Source: VGSG01 sp040756375
GTDB lineage: Bacteria > Desulfobacterota > Desulfomonilia > Desulfomonilales > Desulfomonilaceae
NCBI GenBank assembly: GCA_040756375.1
Contig: JBFLZC010000004.1
Span: 310,001 to 374,000, forward strand
DNA length: 64,000 nt
Direction of reading: 5' to 3'
The translations under genes and the position numbers were made by a program. Positions 50,620-62,215 of this stretch are shown piece after piece. Position 1 is the stretch's first letter. Each line of letters opens with the position of its first letter. The notes under the pieces were generated by a model. It saw only the letters and a program-made list of their open reading frames with translations. It did no database searches and had not been told where the DNA came from.

Positions 50620-51573
50620 ATGTACGAGGCGATCAGCTCCGTTCTCATTGTGGTTGGAGTTCTCGCGGTAGCGACCTGCATAGCTGCGGCCCTCATTTGG
50701 GTCGAACGCAGGCTGCTCGCTCTGTGGCAGGACCGGTACGGCCCGAACCGCGTGGGACCGTTCGGACTGCTCCAAGTGCTTGCGGACATGATCAAGATCA
50801 TGACCAAAGAAGACTGGGTTCCTCCGTTTGCGGATCGGCCGGTCTTTGTACTTGCCCCGGGCATCATCCTGGTCACGGTTCTCCTATCCTTCGCAATCAT
50901 TCCTTTTGCGCCCGGCATTGGCATAGTGGATCTCAATGTGGGGATTCTGTTCTTCCTGGCGATGTCTTCTTTAGGCGTTTACAGTGTGGCGTTTGCTGGA
51001 TGGGCTTCTGGTAACAAGTACTCACTCCTCGGAGGATTGCGAGCGGCCGCGCAGATGCTCAGCTACGAAGTATTCATGGGCCTGTCGCTCATGGGTGTGG
51101 TGATGCTCGCGGGATCGTTTAATCTTCGGGCGATTGTGGAAGCCCAAGAAGAAGTGTGGTTCTGCATCCCGCAGTTTCTCGGCCTGGTGATCTTTCTGAC
51201 GGCTGGAGTTGCGGAAACACACCGGTTGCCGTTCGATCTCCCTGAAGCTGAGACAGAGCTGGTGGCTGGTTATCACACTGAGTATTCCGGTATGAAATTC
51301 GGCATGTTTTTTGTCGGAGAATACATCGGCATCACGCTCATCTCAGCGCTCATCGTGACTCTGTTTTTCGGAGGCTGGTCCGGTCCGATTCTGCCGCCGA
51401 TTGTCTGGTTTTTCTTGAAAACGGGCCTATTCATTAGTCTGTTCATCCTGCTAAGGGCAACGTTCCCGCGGCCACGTTTCGACCAGCTCCTCGGGTTCGG
51501 CTGGAAGGTGATGTTACCGGTGTCATTGGCGAATCTGTTGGTTACCGGCGCGGTGGTGCTCGCGAAAGGCTGA
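50620..51573 (+). CDS. nuoH: NADH-quinone oxidoreductase subunit H
   Basis: The 317-residue membrane subunit starts at ATG 50620, just after the nuoG stop; the frame extends upstream inside nuoG. Typical motifs are WVERRLLALWQDRYGPNRVG near residue 27 and the quinone-site loop AETHRLPFDLPEAETELVAG near 205, followed by YHTEYSGMKFGMFFVGEY. Confidence 0.95.
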   Translation: MYEAISSVLIVVGVLAVATCIAAALIWVERRLLALWQDRYGPNRVGPFGLLQVLADMIKIMTKEDWVPPFADRPVFVLAPGIILVTVLLSFAIIPFAPGIGIVDLNVGILFFLAMSSLGVYSVAFAGWASGNKYSLLGGLRAAAQMLSYEVFMGLSLMGVVMLAGSFNLRAIVEAQEEVWFCIPQFLGLVIFLTAGVAETHRLPFDLPEAETELVAGYHTEYSGMKFGMFFVGEYIGITLISALIVTLFFGGWSGPILPPIVWFFLKTGLFISLFILLRATFPRPRFDQLLGFGWKVMLPVSLANLLVTGAVVLAKG

Positions 51574-52100
51574 TGGGAAAATCGATGCTATCTCTGATCA
51601 AAGCAGCCTGGACGATGTTGACCCACACGTTCCGGAAACGGGTCACGGTCCAGTATCCTGATGAGAAGATCAGATACTTCCCGCGAGCAAAGGGACGAAT
51701 CATCCTGTCTCGAGATCCGGACGGCGGCGAGCGCTGCGTAGCCTGTTATCTCTGCGCGGTTGCATGTCCTGTGGACTGCATCTCGCTGCAGGCCACCGAA
51801 GACAAGCATGGGAGGCGCTATCCTGAGTTCTTCCGCATCAATTTCTCCCGGTGCATTCTATGCGGATTCTGCGAGGAGGCGTGCCCGACCTGCGCGATAC
51901 AACTCACGCCTGACTTCGAGATGTGCGAATACACTCGTTCCTCGCTGGTTTACGAAAAGGAAGACCTGCTGATAAGCGGCCCGGGGAAATATCCCGGTTA
52001 CAACTTCTACAAGGTCGCAGGGTTGGCCATTGCAGGGAAAGGCAAGGGTGAGGCTGAAAACGAAGAACCTCCCGTGGACGTGCGCAGCCTGATGCCTTAA
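51573..52100 (+). CDS. nuoI: NADH-quinone oxidoreductase subunit I
   Basis: The 175-residue protein carries two [4Fe-4S] clusters (N6a, N6b): CVACYLCAVACPVDCI near residue 50 and CILCGFCEEACPTCAI near 90. The ATG overlaps the nuoH stop by one base. Confidence 0.95.
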   Translation: MGKSMLSLIKAAWTMLTHTFRKRVTVQYPDEKIRYFPRAKGRIILSRDPDGGERCVACYLCAVACPVDCISLQATEDKHGRRYPEFFRINFSRCILCGFCEEACPTCAIQLTPDFEMCEYTRSSLVYEKEDLLISGPGKYPGYNFYKVAGLAIAGKGKGEAENEEPPVDVRSLMP

Positions 52101-52141
52101 GTGGGCTGCACTTACAGGGGCTTTTCCATTAAGAAGTGACT

Positions 52142-52654
52142 ATGAATGCTGTTTTCTACATATCGTCAATAATAGCTGTTGTTGCCACAGCTATGGTTGT
52201 TACTCGGGTCAATGTGGTTCATGCGCTCCTCTATCTGATTGTGTCTCTTCTGGCGGTAGCTTTGATCTTCTTCGTCCTGGGAGCGCCTTTCGTCGCGGCT
52301 CTGGAGGTGCTGATCTACGCAGGCGCGATCATGGTGCTCTTCGTGTTCGTAATCATGATGCTGAATCTGGGAGCGAGAGGTGAAGCGCACCAAAAGGCTT
52401 TGCTTAGCCCCGCGATCTGGATAGGCCCGGGAATACTCGCGATTGTCCTACTAGGAGAGCTCATCTATGTCTTACTGGGGCAGGATCTGCCGCGGACCAG
52501 CGGAGGCGAGGTGTCTCCCAAGGAGGTGAGCCTGGCCCTCTTCGGGCCCTATGTCCTGGGCGTCGAGCTCGCATCTGTGCTGCTCTTGGCCGGCCTTGTG
52601 GGAGCGTACCATCTGGGGCGACGAGTGGTCGCACCGAGAAAGGAAGGCTCGTGA
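52142..52654 (+). CDS. nuoJ: NADH-quinone oxidoreductase subunit J
   Basis: This 170-residue membrane subunit has five hydrophobic segments and the conserved EVLIYAGAIMVLFVFVIMML near residues 55-75. The ATG at 52142 is chosen over GTG 52136. It overlaps nuoK by one base. Confidence 0.92.
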   Translation: MNAVFYISSIIAVVATAMVVTRVNVVHALLYLIVSLLAVALIFFVLGAPFVAALEVLIYAGAIMVLFVFVIMMLNLGARGEAHQKALLSPAIWIGPGILAIVLLGELIYVLLGQDLPRTSGGEVSPKEVSLALFGPYVLGVELASVLLLAGLVGAYHLGRRVVAPRKEGS

Positions 52655-52962
52655 TGGCGCAGGTTCCTATGGAACACGGGCTATATGTGGCTGGACTCCT
52701 TTTCTGCTTGGGGCTGCTGGGAGTGCTGGTGCGCCGCGACCTCCTCTTCGTGCTCATGTCCATTGAAATCATGCTCAACGCGGCCGGAATGGCTTTTGTA
52801 GTCGCGGGGGCAGGGTGGCAGCAACCGGACGGTCAGATCATGTTCATTTTCATTCTCACGATGGCAGCCGCGGAGGTGGCGATCGGACTGGCGCTGATAG
52901 TCCAGTTCCATCACCATTTCAAGACGTTGGACGCGGACGCCGCACGGCGGATGCGAGGCTGA
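52654..52962 (+). CDS. nuoK: NADH-quinone oxidoreductase subunit K
   Basis: The 102-residue protein has three transmembrane segments. The conserved Glu in LMSIEIMLNAAGMAF near residue 33 and the second Glu in MAAAEVAIGLAL near 70 belong to the proton path. AAAGGAAGG lies before the ATG. Confidence 0.94.
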   Translation: MAQVPMEHGLYVAGLLFCLGLLGVLVRRDLLFVLMSIEIMLNAAGMAFVVAGAGWQQPDGQIMFIFILTMAAAEVAIGLALIVQFHHHFKTLDADAARRMRG

Positions 52963-52963
52963 C

Positions 52964-54852
<1,889 letters not shown>

Positions 54853-54856
<4 letters not shown>

Positions 54857-56430
54857 TACTGGTCTGGATGATTGCGCTTCCTTTGCTTGTGGGAATCGTT
54901 GCCTGGATCGCTGCACGAAAGAGTGACGGACTCTCGCGATGGATCGCACTGGCAGGCCTGCTGGTGGAGTTTGCCATCGTGCTGCGACTATGGGTGGACC
55001 ACCCCATCCGAATGCTCACCCCAGGGCACTCAAGTTGGCTCGTGGAGTTGAAACTCGCATGGATTCCGCAGCTAGGGATCAGCTTTCATCTGGCTCTGGA
55101 CGGCCTGAGCCTTCTCCTTGTCGCTCTGGCCGTGTTTCTCGCAATTGCCTGCGTTTTGTGTTCCTGGACCGAAATTCAAGAACGAGTCGGTTTCTTCCAC
55201 TTCATACTTCTCGCAACCCTGGCCGGCATCATCGGGATTTTCCTGGCCATGGATCTGATCCTCTTCTTCGTCTTCTGGGAAGCCATGCTCGTCCCCATGT
55301 ACGTAATGATCGCGATTTGGGGACATGAGAATAAATACTACGCTGCATTGAAGTTCTTCCTTTTCACGCAGGCAGGCGGCCTGCTCATGCTTGCTGCTAT
55401 CCTCGGACTCTACTTTGTTCATGGCAAAGCAACGGGGACCTACACCTTTGACTACGAGCAACTCATGGCCGCGTCCATACCGGCTCGAACTGCGATGTGG
55501 CTCATGCTGGGATTCTTTGCCGCATTCGCGGTGAAGCTTCCCGCGGTGCCGTTCCACACCTGGTTACCGGACGCGCATACCGAAGCACCCACAGCAGGAA
55601 GCGTGATACTGGCAGGGCTGTTGCTTAAGACAGGAGGTTACGGCCTGATTCGGTTCCTGTGGCCGCTTTTTCCCGGCGCGACTGCGGCCTTCGCCCCTGT
55701 CGCGATGACGTTGGGAGTGATCGGGATTTTCTACGGCGCACTTCTTGCGTTCGCCCAGACCGATCTCAAGCGGCTTGTGGCGTATTCGAGCATCAGTCAC
55801 ATGGGGTTCGTTCTGCTGGGAGTGTTCGCGTGGAATGAATTGGCTATGCAAGGCGCGGTGGTGCAGATGCTGTGTCACGGAGTCAGCACAGGAGCGCTCT
55901 TCATCATTGTGGGCCAGTTGCATGAAAGGATTCATACTCGACAGTTGCCGCGTATGAGAGGCTTCTGGGAAACCGCGCCCCGCATGGGCGCGATCGCGCT
56001 CTTCTTTGCCCTGGCCTCCCTGGGATTGCCGGGCCTGGGCAACTTCGTGGGGGAGTTCCTCGTCCTGTTCGGGGCCTATGCCGCGGCCCCCGGTATGGCG
56101 ATTGCTGCCGCGATTGGGATCATTTTTGCCACAGTTTATTCTCTTTGGTTGATGTACCGGGCTTTCTTCGGACCGCGCAATGACGTGGTGCAGTTCGCGG
56201 ATCTGGACTTGCGGGAGAGCATACTTCTCGCCGCGATGATTGCCGTGATCGTGTGGGTCGGGCTCTTCCCTCAGAGAGCGTTGGACACTGCCGGGCCGAC
56301 CTTGAGAGCGCTGGAGCCTCATGCTGTGAGGTCTACGGGTGCGACGGCCGAGCACCCTGGTCTCGCCGAAGTCTCTCCACCAGACTGGATGGGGATGGTC
56401 AAGTTTCCCGGGCAGGACAGAGCCAGATGA
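54853..56430 (+). CDS. nuoM: NADH-quinone oxidoreductase subunit M
   Basis: The 525-residue antiporter-like subunit has FFVFWEAMLVPMYVMIAIWG near residue 140 and KLPAVPFHTWLPDAHTEAPT near 230. It overlaps nuoN by four bases (ATGA). A C-terminal tail of about 25 polar residues follows the last membrane helix. Confidence 0.95.
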
Positions 56431-57866
56431 GTTCTATAGAGCTGTACGCACTTCTTCCTCTGATCTGCCTGGCTGGGTCTCCCGTGGTGGTGCTGACGGC
56501 CATCGCCATTTCTCGTGATCATCGTGTCGCAACGATCGTGACGCTCATCGGGTTGGGCGCTTCGTTGGCCGCTTTGTGCCTGGTGAGTCCGTTGGTCCCT
56601 GTGCAGATCACGCCGCTGGTAGTGATGGATGGGTACACGTTGTTCTTTGTGGGTCTCATCCTGGCTGCCACAGCTGCGGTGGCGCTGCTTTCGTACGAAT
56701 ACCTGGCGAGGCGTGGAAGCCATCACGAGGAATACTATGCTCTGCTGCTTTTCGCAGCGCTGGGCGCATGTGTTGTGGTCGCGAGCAACCATTTTGCCTC
56801 GTTCTTTGTCGGTCTGGAAACACTTGGGGTTTCGCTCTACGCATTGATAGCGTATCTCCGGGCCACCCCGAGAGGGATTGAAGCCGGGATAAAGTACCTG
56901 ATCCTGGCTGCCACCGCGGACGCGATTCTGCTTTTCGGTATGGCCCTGATCTATGCGAAATCGGGTTCGCTGGAGTTCAGTGAGACGGCCGCGACGCTTG
57001 CGGGAGATTATTCGGGCGTGCAGGTGGCTGGCTTGGCCCTCCTGGTGAGCGGGATCGGGTTCAAGCTCTCGCTCGTGCCCTTCCACATGTGGACGCCGGA
57101 CGTTTACGAGGGTGCGCCCGCGCCGATAACCGGCTTCATTGCTACAGTCTCAAAAGGCGCGGTTTTCGCGCTGTTGCTGCGATATTTCAGTGAAGCCCCA
57201 GCTCAGGACTTCAGCTCTGTGGCATTTTGTTTCGCTGTGATCGCGCTGGCATCCATGCTTGCGGGCAATCTTCTGGCTCTGCTCCAGGACAATGTAAAGC
57301 GCATGTTGGCCTATTCATCCATAGCTCATCTCGGCTATCTACTCGTCGCATTCTTGGCGGAGCGCGAACTAGCGGTCACCGCAGTCGCGTACTACCTTGT
57401 AGCTTATTTCCTGAGCATTCTTGGAGCGTTCGGCGTGGTGGGCATGCTTTCCGGTGGCGAGGAGGAAGCTGACCGCATCGAAGACTATCAGGGCCTGATC
57501 TGGCGCAGGCCGTGGCTCGGTGCGTCGCTTGTGATCATGCTGCTTTCGCTGGCAGGCATCCCTTTGACCGCAGGCTTTGTCGGCAAATTCTATGTGCTGG
57601 CAGCCGGCGTCGATTCATCGCTCTGGCTGCTCGTGCTGGTCCTGATCGGCACAAGCGTGATCGGGCTGTTCTACTATCTTCGGCTTATCGCTGCGATGTT
57701 TAAGAGCCTCGAAACACCTCGGGAAGAGCTACGGGCAAGACCTGCCGGTTACGCGGCCGCCGCTATAGTTCTTGGTGTTCTGACGGTCCTGGTAATTTGG
57801 TTCGGAATCTATCCCTCGCCCTTGATAGAGCTGATACAACGCTCTGCGGCTCTGGCCGCGTTCTAA
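56427..57866 (+). CDS. nuoN: NADH-quinone oxidoreductase subunit N
   Basis: The 479-residue antiporter-like subunit starts at ATG 56427 overlapping the nuoM stop; the open frame extends back inside nuoM. It has FVGLETLGVSLYALIAYL near residue 130 and FKLSLVPFHMWTPDVYEGAP near 210. It completes a full set of 13 nuo genes. No terminator hairpin is obvious after it. Confidence 0.95.
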   Translation: MSSIELYALLPLICLAGSPVVVLTAIAISRDHRVATIVTLIGLGASLAALCLVSPLVPVQITPLVVMDGYTLFFVGLILAATAAVALLSYEYLARRGSHHEEYYALLLFAALGACVVVASNHFASFFVGLETLGVSLYALIAYLRATPRGIEAGIKYLILAATADAILLFGMALIYAKSGSLEFSETAATLAGDYSGVQVAGLALLVSGIGFKLSLVPFHMWTPDVYEGAPAPITGFIATVSKGAVFALLLRYFSEAPAQDFSSVAFCFAVIALASMLAGNLLALLQDNVKRMLAYSSIAHLGYLLVAFLAERELAVTAVAYYLVAYFLSILGAFGVVGMLSGGEEEADRIEDYQGLIWRRPWLGASLVIMLLSLAGIPLTAGFVGKFYVLAAGVDSSLWLLVLVLIGTSVIGLFYYLRLIAAMFKSLETPREELRARPAGYAAAAIVLGVLTVLVIWFGIYPSPLIELIQRSAALAAF

Positions 57867-58019
57867 CTCTCGGAAGAGAACAAAGGCTTGTGCTCTGGAA
57901 ATTGCTGATAGTGGCTTGAAATTCCTTCAAGATCACGGTATGAAACCCACCGATGAGCCGTTCTTGGCGGCGCGCCATCCCAACGCTGATAGCCGACTGC
58001 AAGGCGGTGATGGTTGACA

Positions 58020-59000
58020 ATGGGCTCCGGTCTGATCTTCCTCGGCAGTAATGAAGGTCTTTCGGTCCTCGAGGCGGGCACCGGCGAGCCGGTGTGGCAA
58101 TTCGCGACTCCTGAGCCCGTGGCCAGCACTCCTGTGGTGACCCATGGGATGGTCTTTTTCGGTTGTCGAGACGGACGCCTCTACGCTGTGGACATCGACA
58201 AGAAGCGCCTTTGCTGGACTTTGCGGACCGACGACCGAACGTGGACCGACCCCGTGTTGTCGGACTCGCTCATCTGCTTTGCGAGCCGAGACGGTCACGT
58301 CTATGCCGTCGACTTCCGTAGCGGGGTCGTCAGGTGGAAGTTCCGAACCCAGAGCGGGAGGCCTTCATCGCCGGTTGTTCATGGGGATATCGTCTTTGCC
58401 GGAAGTGTTCACGGCACGGTGTACGCAATCGATCTGGAGACCGGTCAGGAAAAATGGCGAGTGGATACGGGCATGTGTCGTCCGCCTTCCGTCTCGGTGG
58501 TCGAGATAACTGCACAGGGGCGTTCCATTGAACCGCGACAGGAGCCAGGGTTACCGGCAATGGAGAGACGCCCGGTGGGGGTGGCTGAACTCGATCGAGC
58601 GCTCCTGGTTGCGGTCAAAGAGGGCCGCGAAGCAGATGTGGAGAAGCTCCTGGCGCAGGGTGCGGATCCCAACGCCGCGGACAGTAACGGGAGCACCGCG
58701 TTGATGTGGGCGGCTGTGACGGGCCGGTCGGCAGTGCTCGGATCGCTGCTTAAGAAGGGAGCCGATGTAAATGCTCACGATCTTGACGGCGAGACAGCGC
58801 TGATGTGGGCTGCGTGGACAGGTTCGCCTGAGGCGGTACAGTCGCTACTGGCCGCGGGCGCGGACATCGATGCAGGGGACAATTTCGGCATCACCGCACT
58901 CAAATGGGCTTCCCCGGAAACACGAGAGTTGCTGACCGACCTCACAGGCCGAGACTCGTTCGAGCCTTGGTCTGATGAAGGGGGTTTCTCGGGTGAGTAG
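58020..59000 (+). CDS. PQQ-type beta-propeller fragment fused to ankyrin repeats
   Basis: This encodes 326 residues from ATG 58020 (TTG 58014 is also possible). Residues 1-145 contain three to four blade-like PQQ repeats (LIFLGSNEGLSVLEAGTGEP, GRLYAVDIDKKRLCWTLRTD, GHVYAVDFRSGVVRWKFRTQ, GTVYAIDLETGQEKWRVDTG). Residues 195-310 form three ankyrin repeats (GADPNAADSNGSTALMWAAV, GADVNAHDLDGETALMWAAW, GADIDAGDNFGITALKWAS). There is no signal peptide. Three or four blades cannot close a usual 7-8 blade ring, and the text just upstream (GGTGATGGTTGACAATGGGC) looks like the start of the first blade in another frame, so the N-terminus may be lost by frameshift. Partners are unknown. Confidence 0.65.
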   Translation: MGSGLIFLGSNEGLSVLEAGTGEPVWQFATPEPVASTPVVTHGMVFFGCRDGRLYAVDIDKKRLCWTLRTDDRTWTDPVLSDSLICFASRDGHVYAVDFRSGVVRWKFRTQSGRPSSPVVHGDIVFAGSVHGTVYAIDLETGQEKWRVDTGMCRPPSVSVVEITAQGRSIEPRQEPGLPAMERRPVGVAELDRALLVAVKEGREADVEKLLAQGADPNAADSNGSTALMWAAVTGRSAVLGSLLKKGADVNAHDLDGETALMWAAWTGSPEAVQSLLAAGADIDAGDNFGITALKWASPETRELLTDLTGRDSFEPWSDEGGFSGE

Positions 59001-59006
59001 TCCTGG

Positions 59007-59873
59007 ATGAAAAGCATCAGAGTCCGAACTCCCGCAAAGATCAATCTCTTCCTTCGAGTGCTCAAGCGGCGTGAAGACGGGTACCACGAGCTGGAAACGC
59101 TGTTCCAAGCAATTGACTTGTGGGATGAGCTGATCATATCCAAGGCCGTTTCCGGTTCGCACCTGAAAGTTTGCGGTCATCCCGATCTGGAAACTTCGGA
59201 CAACCTGGTGCTGCGCGCGATTGGGTGGTTGGAGAAGCGTACGGAAGCTCGTTACGCGGTCCAAATCCAACTCAAGAAGGGTATCCCAGTCGCGGCCGGG
59301 TTGGGAGGGGGCAGCTCGGACGCTGCAGCCACCCTGCTTGGCACCAGGCACCTTTTCGGGCTTTCGCTGACGGATGAGGATCTGTTGGATGGGGCGCGTG
59401 AACTTGGCGCGGACGTCTCCTTCTTTCTTTCCGGCGGCAGCGCCGTAGGCGAAGGAATCGGCGAACTGCTCACGCCGGTGCAACTGTCGCTTGACTATGG
59501 ATTAGTGCTGATCAATCCGGGGTTCGCAGTATCGACTTCGGCGGTATACAGTGAGTTTTCCCGGACCTTGACACGGGATGAGCGGCACAGTACATTGTGG
59601 AAGCTGCTTAGAGAGGGCTGTTCTGTAGATCGCCTGCTTCACAACGACCTCCAGCCCGCGACGGAGATACTATACCCGGAAGTCGCCCGAGTTCGGGCGT
59701 TCATGCACGAGATCGTTTGCGAAGCGGCCTTGATGAGTGGGAGCGGGCCAACGGTCTTCGGACTCGTCGATCTTGAGGCCCAGAGGATTGAAGAGGTCAG
59801 GAGGCAATTACCTGCCCACTGGGCAATGACTCTCACAAGACCTGTCGAGTGGGGCGTTATGATCGACGGATGA
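59007..59873 (+). CDS. ispE: 4-diphosphocytidyl-2-C-methyl-D-erythritol kinase
   Basis: The 288-residue GHMP kinase of the MEP isoprenoid pathway has TPAKINLFLRVLKRREDGYH near the N-terminus, the ATP loop PVAAGLGGGSSDAAATL near residues 92-108, and GADVSFFLSGGSAVGEGIGE near 130-150. SGSGPTVFGL near 245 completes the fold. It lies six bases after the PQQ/ankyrin gene, and a tRNA follows. Confidence 0.93.
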   Translation: MKSIRVRTPAKINLFLRVLKRREDGYHELETLFQAIDLWDELIISKAVSGSHLKVCGHPDLETSDNLVLRAIGWLEKRTEARYAVQIQLKKGIPVAAGLGGGSSDAAATLLGTRHLFGLSLTDEDLLDGARELGADVSFFLSGGSAVGEGIGELLTPVQLSLDYGLVLINPGFAVSTSAVYSEFSRTLTRDERHSTLWKLLREGCSVDRLLHNDLQPATEILYPEVARVRAFMHEIVCEAALMSGSGPTVFGLVDLEAQRIEEVRRQLPAHWAMTLTRPVEWGVMIDG

Positions 59874-59906
59874 GACGTGGGAGCAACCATTAGGGTTCTT
59901 TAGCGT

Positions 59907-59981
59907 TGGGGTGTCGCCAAGCGGCAAGGCACGGGTCTTTGGAACCCGCATTCGGAGGTTCGAATCCTCCCACCCCAGCCA
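59907..59981 (+). tRNA. tRNA-Gln (TTG anticodon)
   Basis: The acceptor stem TGGGGTG pairs with CACCCCA, and the D-arm is GCCAAGCGGCAAGGC. The anticodon stem GCGGG-type (ACGGGTCTTTGGAACCCGC) holds the loop CTTTGGA with anticodon TTG. The T-arm is GGAGGTTCGAATCCTCC. The discriminator is G, and CCA is encoded at 59979-59981. Confidence 0.95.
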
Positions 59982-60226
59982 GCCCGACTCATTTTGTGTG
60001 GTCGATCTCTCGTGAGGTCGCTCCGTTCGGTCTGACGGCAGCCGCGATGTTTCTGCTCGCCCTTCTCCATGATCTTTGCGATCACATTAGGAGAACTCAA
60101 GGGTCTCACGAGTGAGGCCGACACATGGGCGGCTTCAGGCCATGCGTCACGGTGGAGAAATATCTTTGCAGACGAAGGCCCTCTCGTGTATGGCGTGACG
60201 AATGTAATCTGATCATGAGGTGTTAG

Positions 60227-60649
60227 ATGGGATCCAAACATTTGAGCGTAAGGGAAACACAGAAGGCTAGGTACGTGAGTCTCCTGGAAAGCCGCCAGAG
60301 CACGCTCCAGGCAAAAGGTTTCGCGGAAAAGGCCATTGCGAGGGACCCGAAGGTCAAAGAGCTCAAGGCCAAGGTGAAACAGGTTGAGAAGGCGCTGGCG
60401 CGCATCGGTTCCATCGAGGAGCAGACGAAGAAGCTGCAAGAGAAGAAAGAGCAGGCTCAGGCGAAAGCTGCGGCCGCACGCGCCGCGGAAATCGCCGGCA
60501 TAGCGGTTGAAGCTCCTGAAAAGGCCGAAGGCGAGGGAAAGAAGGCAAAAGGAGCTGCCAAAGCAGGCGAAAAGGCAAAGAAAGGCCAGGCCGGCGCAAA
60601 GGCCCCAGCCAAAGGTGCGAAGGGCGATCAGAAGGCGAAAAAGAAGTAA
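60227..60649 (+). CDS. Basic Lys/Ala-rich protein with histone-H1-like tail
   Basis: The 140-residue protein has GAGGTG seven bases before the ATG. Residues 1-85 are a helical, charged coiled-coil (KELKAKVKQVEKALARIGSI, EQTKKLQEKKEQAQAKAAAA). Residues 90-140 are a disordered Lys/Ala/Gly tail (AAKAGEKAKKGQAGAKAPAK) like that of bacterial histone-H1 mimics. DNA or RNA binding is likely by composition, but the N-terminal coiled coil is not a known H1-like domain. It stands alone after tRNA-Gln. Confidence 0.65.
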   Translation: MGSKHLSVRETQKARYVSLLESRQSTLQAKGFAEKAIARDPKVKELKAKVKQVEKALARIGSIEEQTKKLQEKKEQAQAKAAAARAAEIAGIAVEAPEKAEGEGKKAKGAAKAGEKAKKGQAGAKAPAKGAKGDQKAKKK

Positions 60650-60768
60650 AGCAGCCCGCGAGCTCTTGCCATATCCCGTCACTTACCATAAACAATCCAG
60701 CGGCCGCGATGCTGGAAGTGCCGGGCCCAAACCGGAGCGCCAGAGAGGTACGCCGAGGACGACATAGC

Positions 60769-61428
60769 ATGTTTGATTTTGACATTTCTCGTATGATTCA
60801 GGAAATTGCCCTCGTGGCTCCTGGATTTCTCGTCGCTATCACCGTGCATGAGTATATGCACGGATACATCGCGCTGAGACTTGGCGATCCTACCGCGAAG
60901 ATCGCGGGCCGCCTCACATTTAATCCGATCAGTCATCTGGATCCAATTGGTACGCTTGTGCTGGTGCTCACCAGGATAATCGGATGGGCCAAGCCGGTTC
61001 CGGTGGACCCTCGAAATCTGCGCAACCCTTTGCGGGACATGCTCTGGATCAGCCTGGGAGGGCCTGCAGCTAATCTGATTGCTGCCACAGTGCTAGCCGT
61101 TGTGTATCGGTTGATCGTCTTCTCTTTTCCCGAGGTGCGCATCGACAGCACGACGGCGTACGTCCTCGTACCTCTCGTGGAAATGATCAAGTTTGCGGTC
61201 GTAATCAACGTCGGGCTCGCAGTTTTCAATATGATCCCAATACACCCGTTAGACGGGTCGAGCGTCTTGGCCGGATTGCTCCCACGCCACCTCGCCTATG
61301 AATATCAGAAGCTCGAACCGTACGGCTTTATCATACTGCTCGCGCTCCTTTTCACCGGCGTTGTTCGATACATCGTCTATCCTCCGATAATGTTCATCAC
61401 CACGATACTGCTGCGAGGCCTAGGGTAA
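60769..61428 (+). CDS. M50-family (site-2 protease-like) membrane metalloprotease
   Basis: The product has 219 residues from ATG 60769; an upstream ATG at 60709 would add a non-membrane stretch. The zinc motif HEYMH (H27, E28, H31) lies in the first hydrophobic segment AITVHEYMHGYIALRLGDP. The partner motif IPIHPLDGSSVL near residue 157 supplies the third ligand (Asp). Five or six transmembrane segments fit the compact rhomboid-independent YwhC/FtsH-free class of S2P homologues. It lies four bases before scpA and is probably co-transcribed with it, a linkage seen in many bacteria. Confidence 0.85.
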   Translation: MFDFDISRMIQEIALVAPGFLVAITVHEYMHGYIALRLGDPTAKIAGRLTFNPISHLDPIGTLVLVLTRIIGWAKPVPVDPRNLRNPLRDMLWISLGGPAANLIAATVLAVVYRLIVFSFPEVRIDSTTAYVLVPLVEMIKFAVVINVGLAVFNMIPIHPLDGSSVLAGLLPRHLAYEYQKLEPYGFIILLALLFTGVVRYIVYPPIMFITTILLRGLG

Positions 61429-61432
61429 TTAC

Positions 61433-62209
61433 ATGCCCTACGAAGTGAAGCTGGAACTCTTTGAAGGGCCGCTTGACTTGCTCCTCCACCTCATACACCG
61501 CAATGAGGTGAGCATCACCGATATCCCCATCGCGTTCATCACGCAGCAGTACCTGGACACCCTTGAGTTGATGAAACAACTGAACCTTGATGTGGCAGGG
61601 GAATACCTCCTGATGGCAGCGTATCTCACCCACATCAAGTCGCGGATGCTGTTGCCTTCGGAGCAGGATTCGGGCGGAGAAGCGGAAGCAGAAGATCCCC
61701 GCGACGAATTAGTGGCTCATCTGCTGGAGTATAAGCGATACAAGGAAGCAGCCGCTGAGCTGGGCTGCATGGATGTCCTGGACGGCAAGGTGTTCGCCCG
61801 GGATTCCTCGGACGAGAGCCAAGGCCTCCCGGTGTCAGAGCAACCGCTGGATGTGAGCCTTTTTGATCTGCTTGAAGCCATGCGACGTATCATGGAGCGG
61901 ACCGCTCGGCCGGACCTGCTGGAGGTGGAACCCGACCGGCTGCACGTAAAAGACAAGATCCGAGAAATACTCAGCAAGCTCCGAGGCCAGGAATCGATAA
62001 CCTTCGAGTCCCTGTTCGACGAGACGAGCTCACGACTCACCATCCTCACAACGTTTCTCGCGCTCCTGGAAGTGGTGAAGCTACAACTGGTTAGGATCTA
62101 TCAGGATGCCCCCTTTGGAACGATCCTCATCTCGCAGCGAGCCCACGTAGACCCCGATACGGACCTCGCGTTGCTCACCGAAGACCTGTCGATAGACCAC
62201 CGAGCTTGA
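61433..62209 (+). CDS. scpA: Segregation and condensation protein A
   Basis: This 258-residue kleisin-like partner of SMC opens VKLELFEGPLDLLLHLIHRN, the ScpA hallmark. It carries ISITDIPIAFITQQYLDTLE-type text near 25-45 and GEYLLMAAYLTHIKSRMLLP near 58-77. The C-terminal winged helix contains VTFLALLEVVKLQLVRIYQD-like FLALLEVVKLQLVRIYQDAP. scpB, the usual next gene, is not here; a convergent ferredoxin gene follows. Confidence 0.93.
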   Translation: MPYEVKLELFEGPLDLLLHLIHRNEVSITDIPIAFITQQYLDTLELMKQLNLDVAGEYLLMAAYLTHIKSRMLLPSEQDSGGEAEAEDPRDELVAHLLEYKRYKEAAAELGCMDVLDGKVFARDSSDESQGLPVSEQPLDVSLFDLLEAMRRIMERTARPDLLEVEPDRLHVKDKIREILSKLRGQESITFESLFDETSSRLTILTTFLALLEVVKLQLVRIYQDAPFGTILISQRAHVDPDTDLALLTEDLSIDHRA

Positions 62210-62215
62210 TTCAAT

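Noticed and set aside
55564..56355. 263-codon frame antisense to nuoM
   Set aside because: It is a His/Arg/Gln-rich shadow with no ribosome site.
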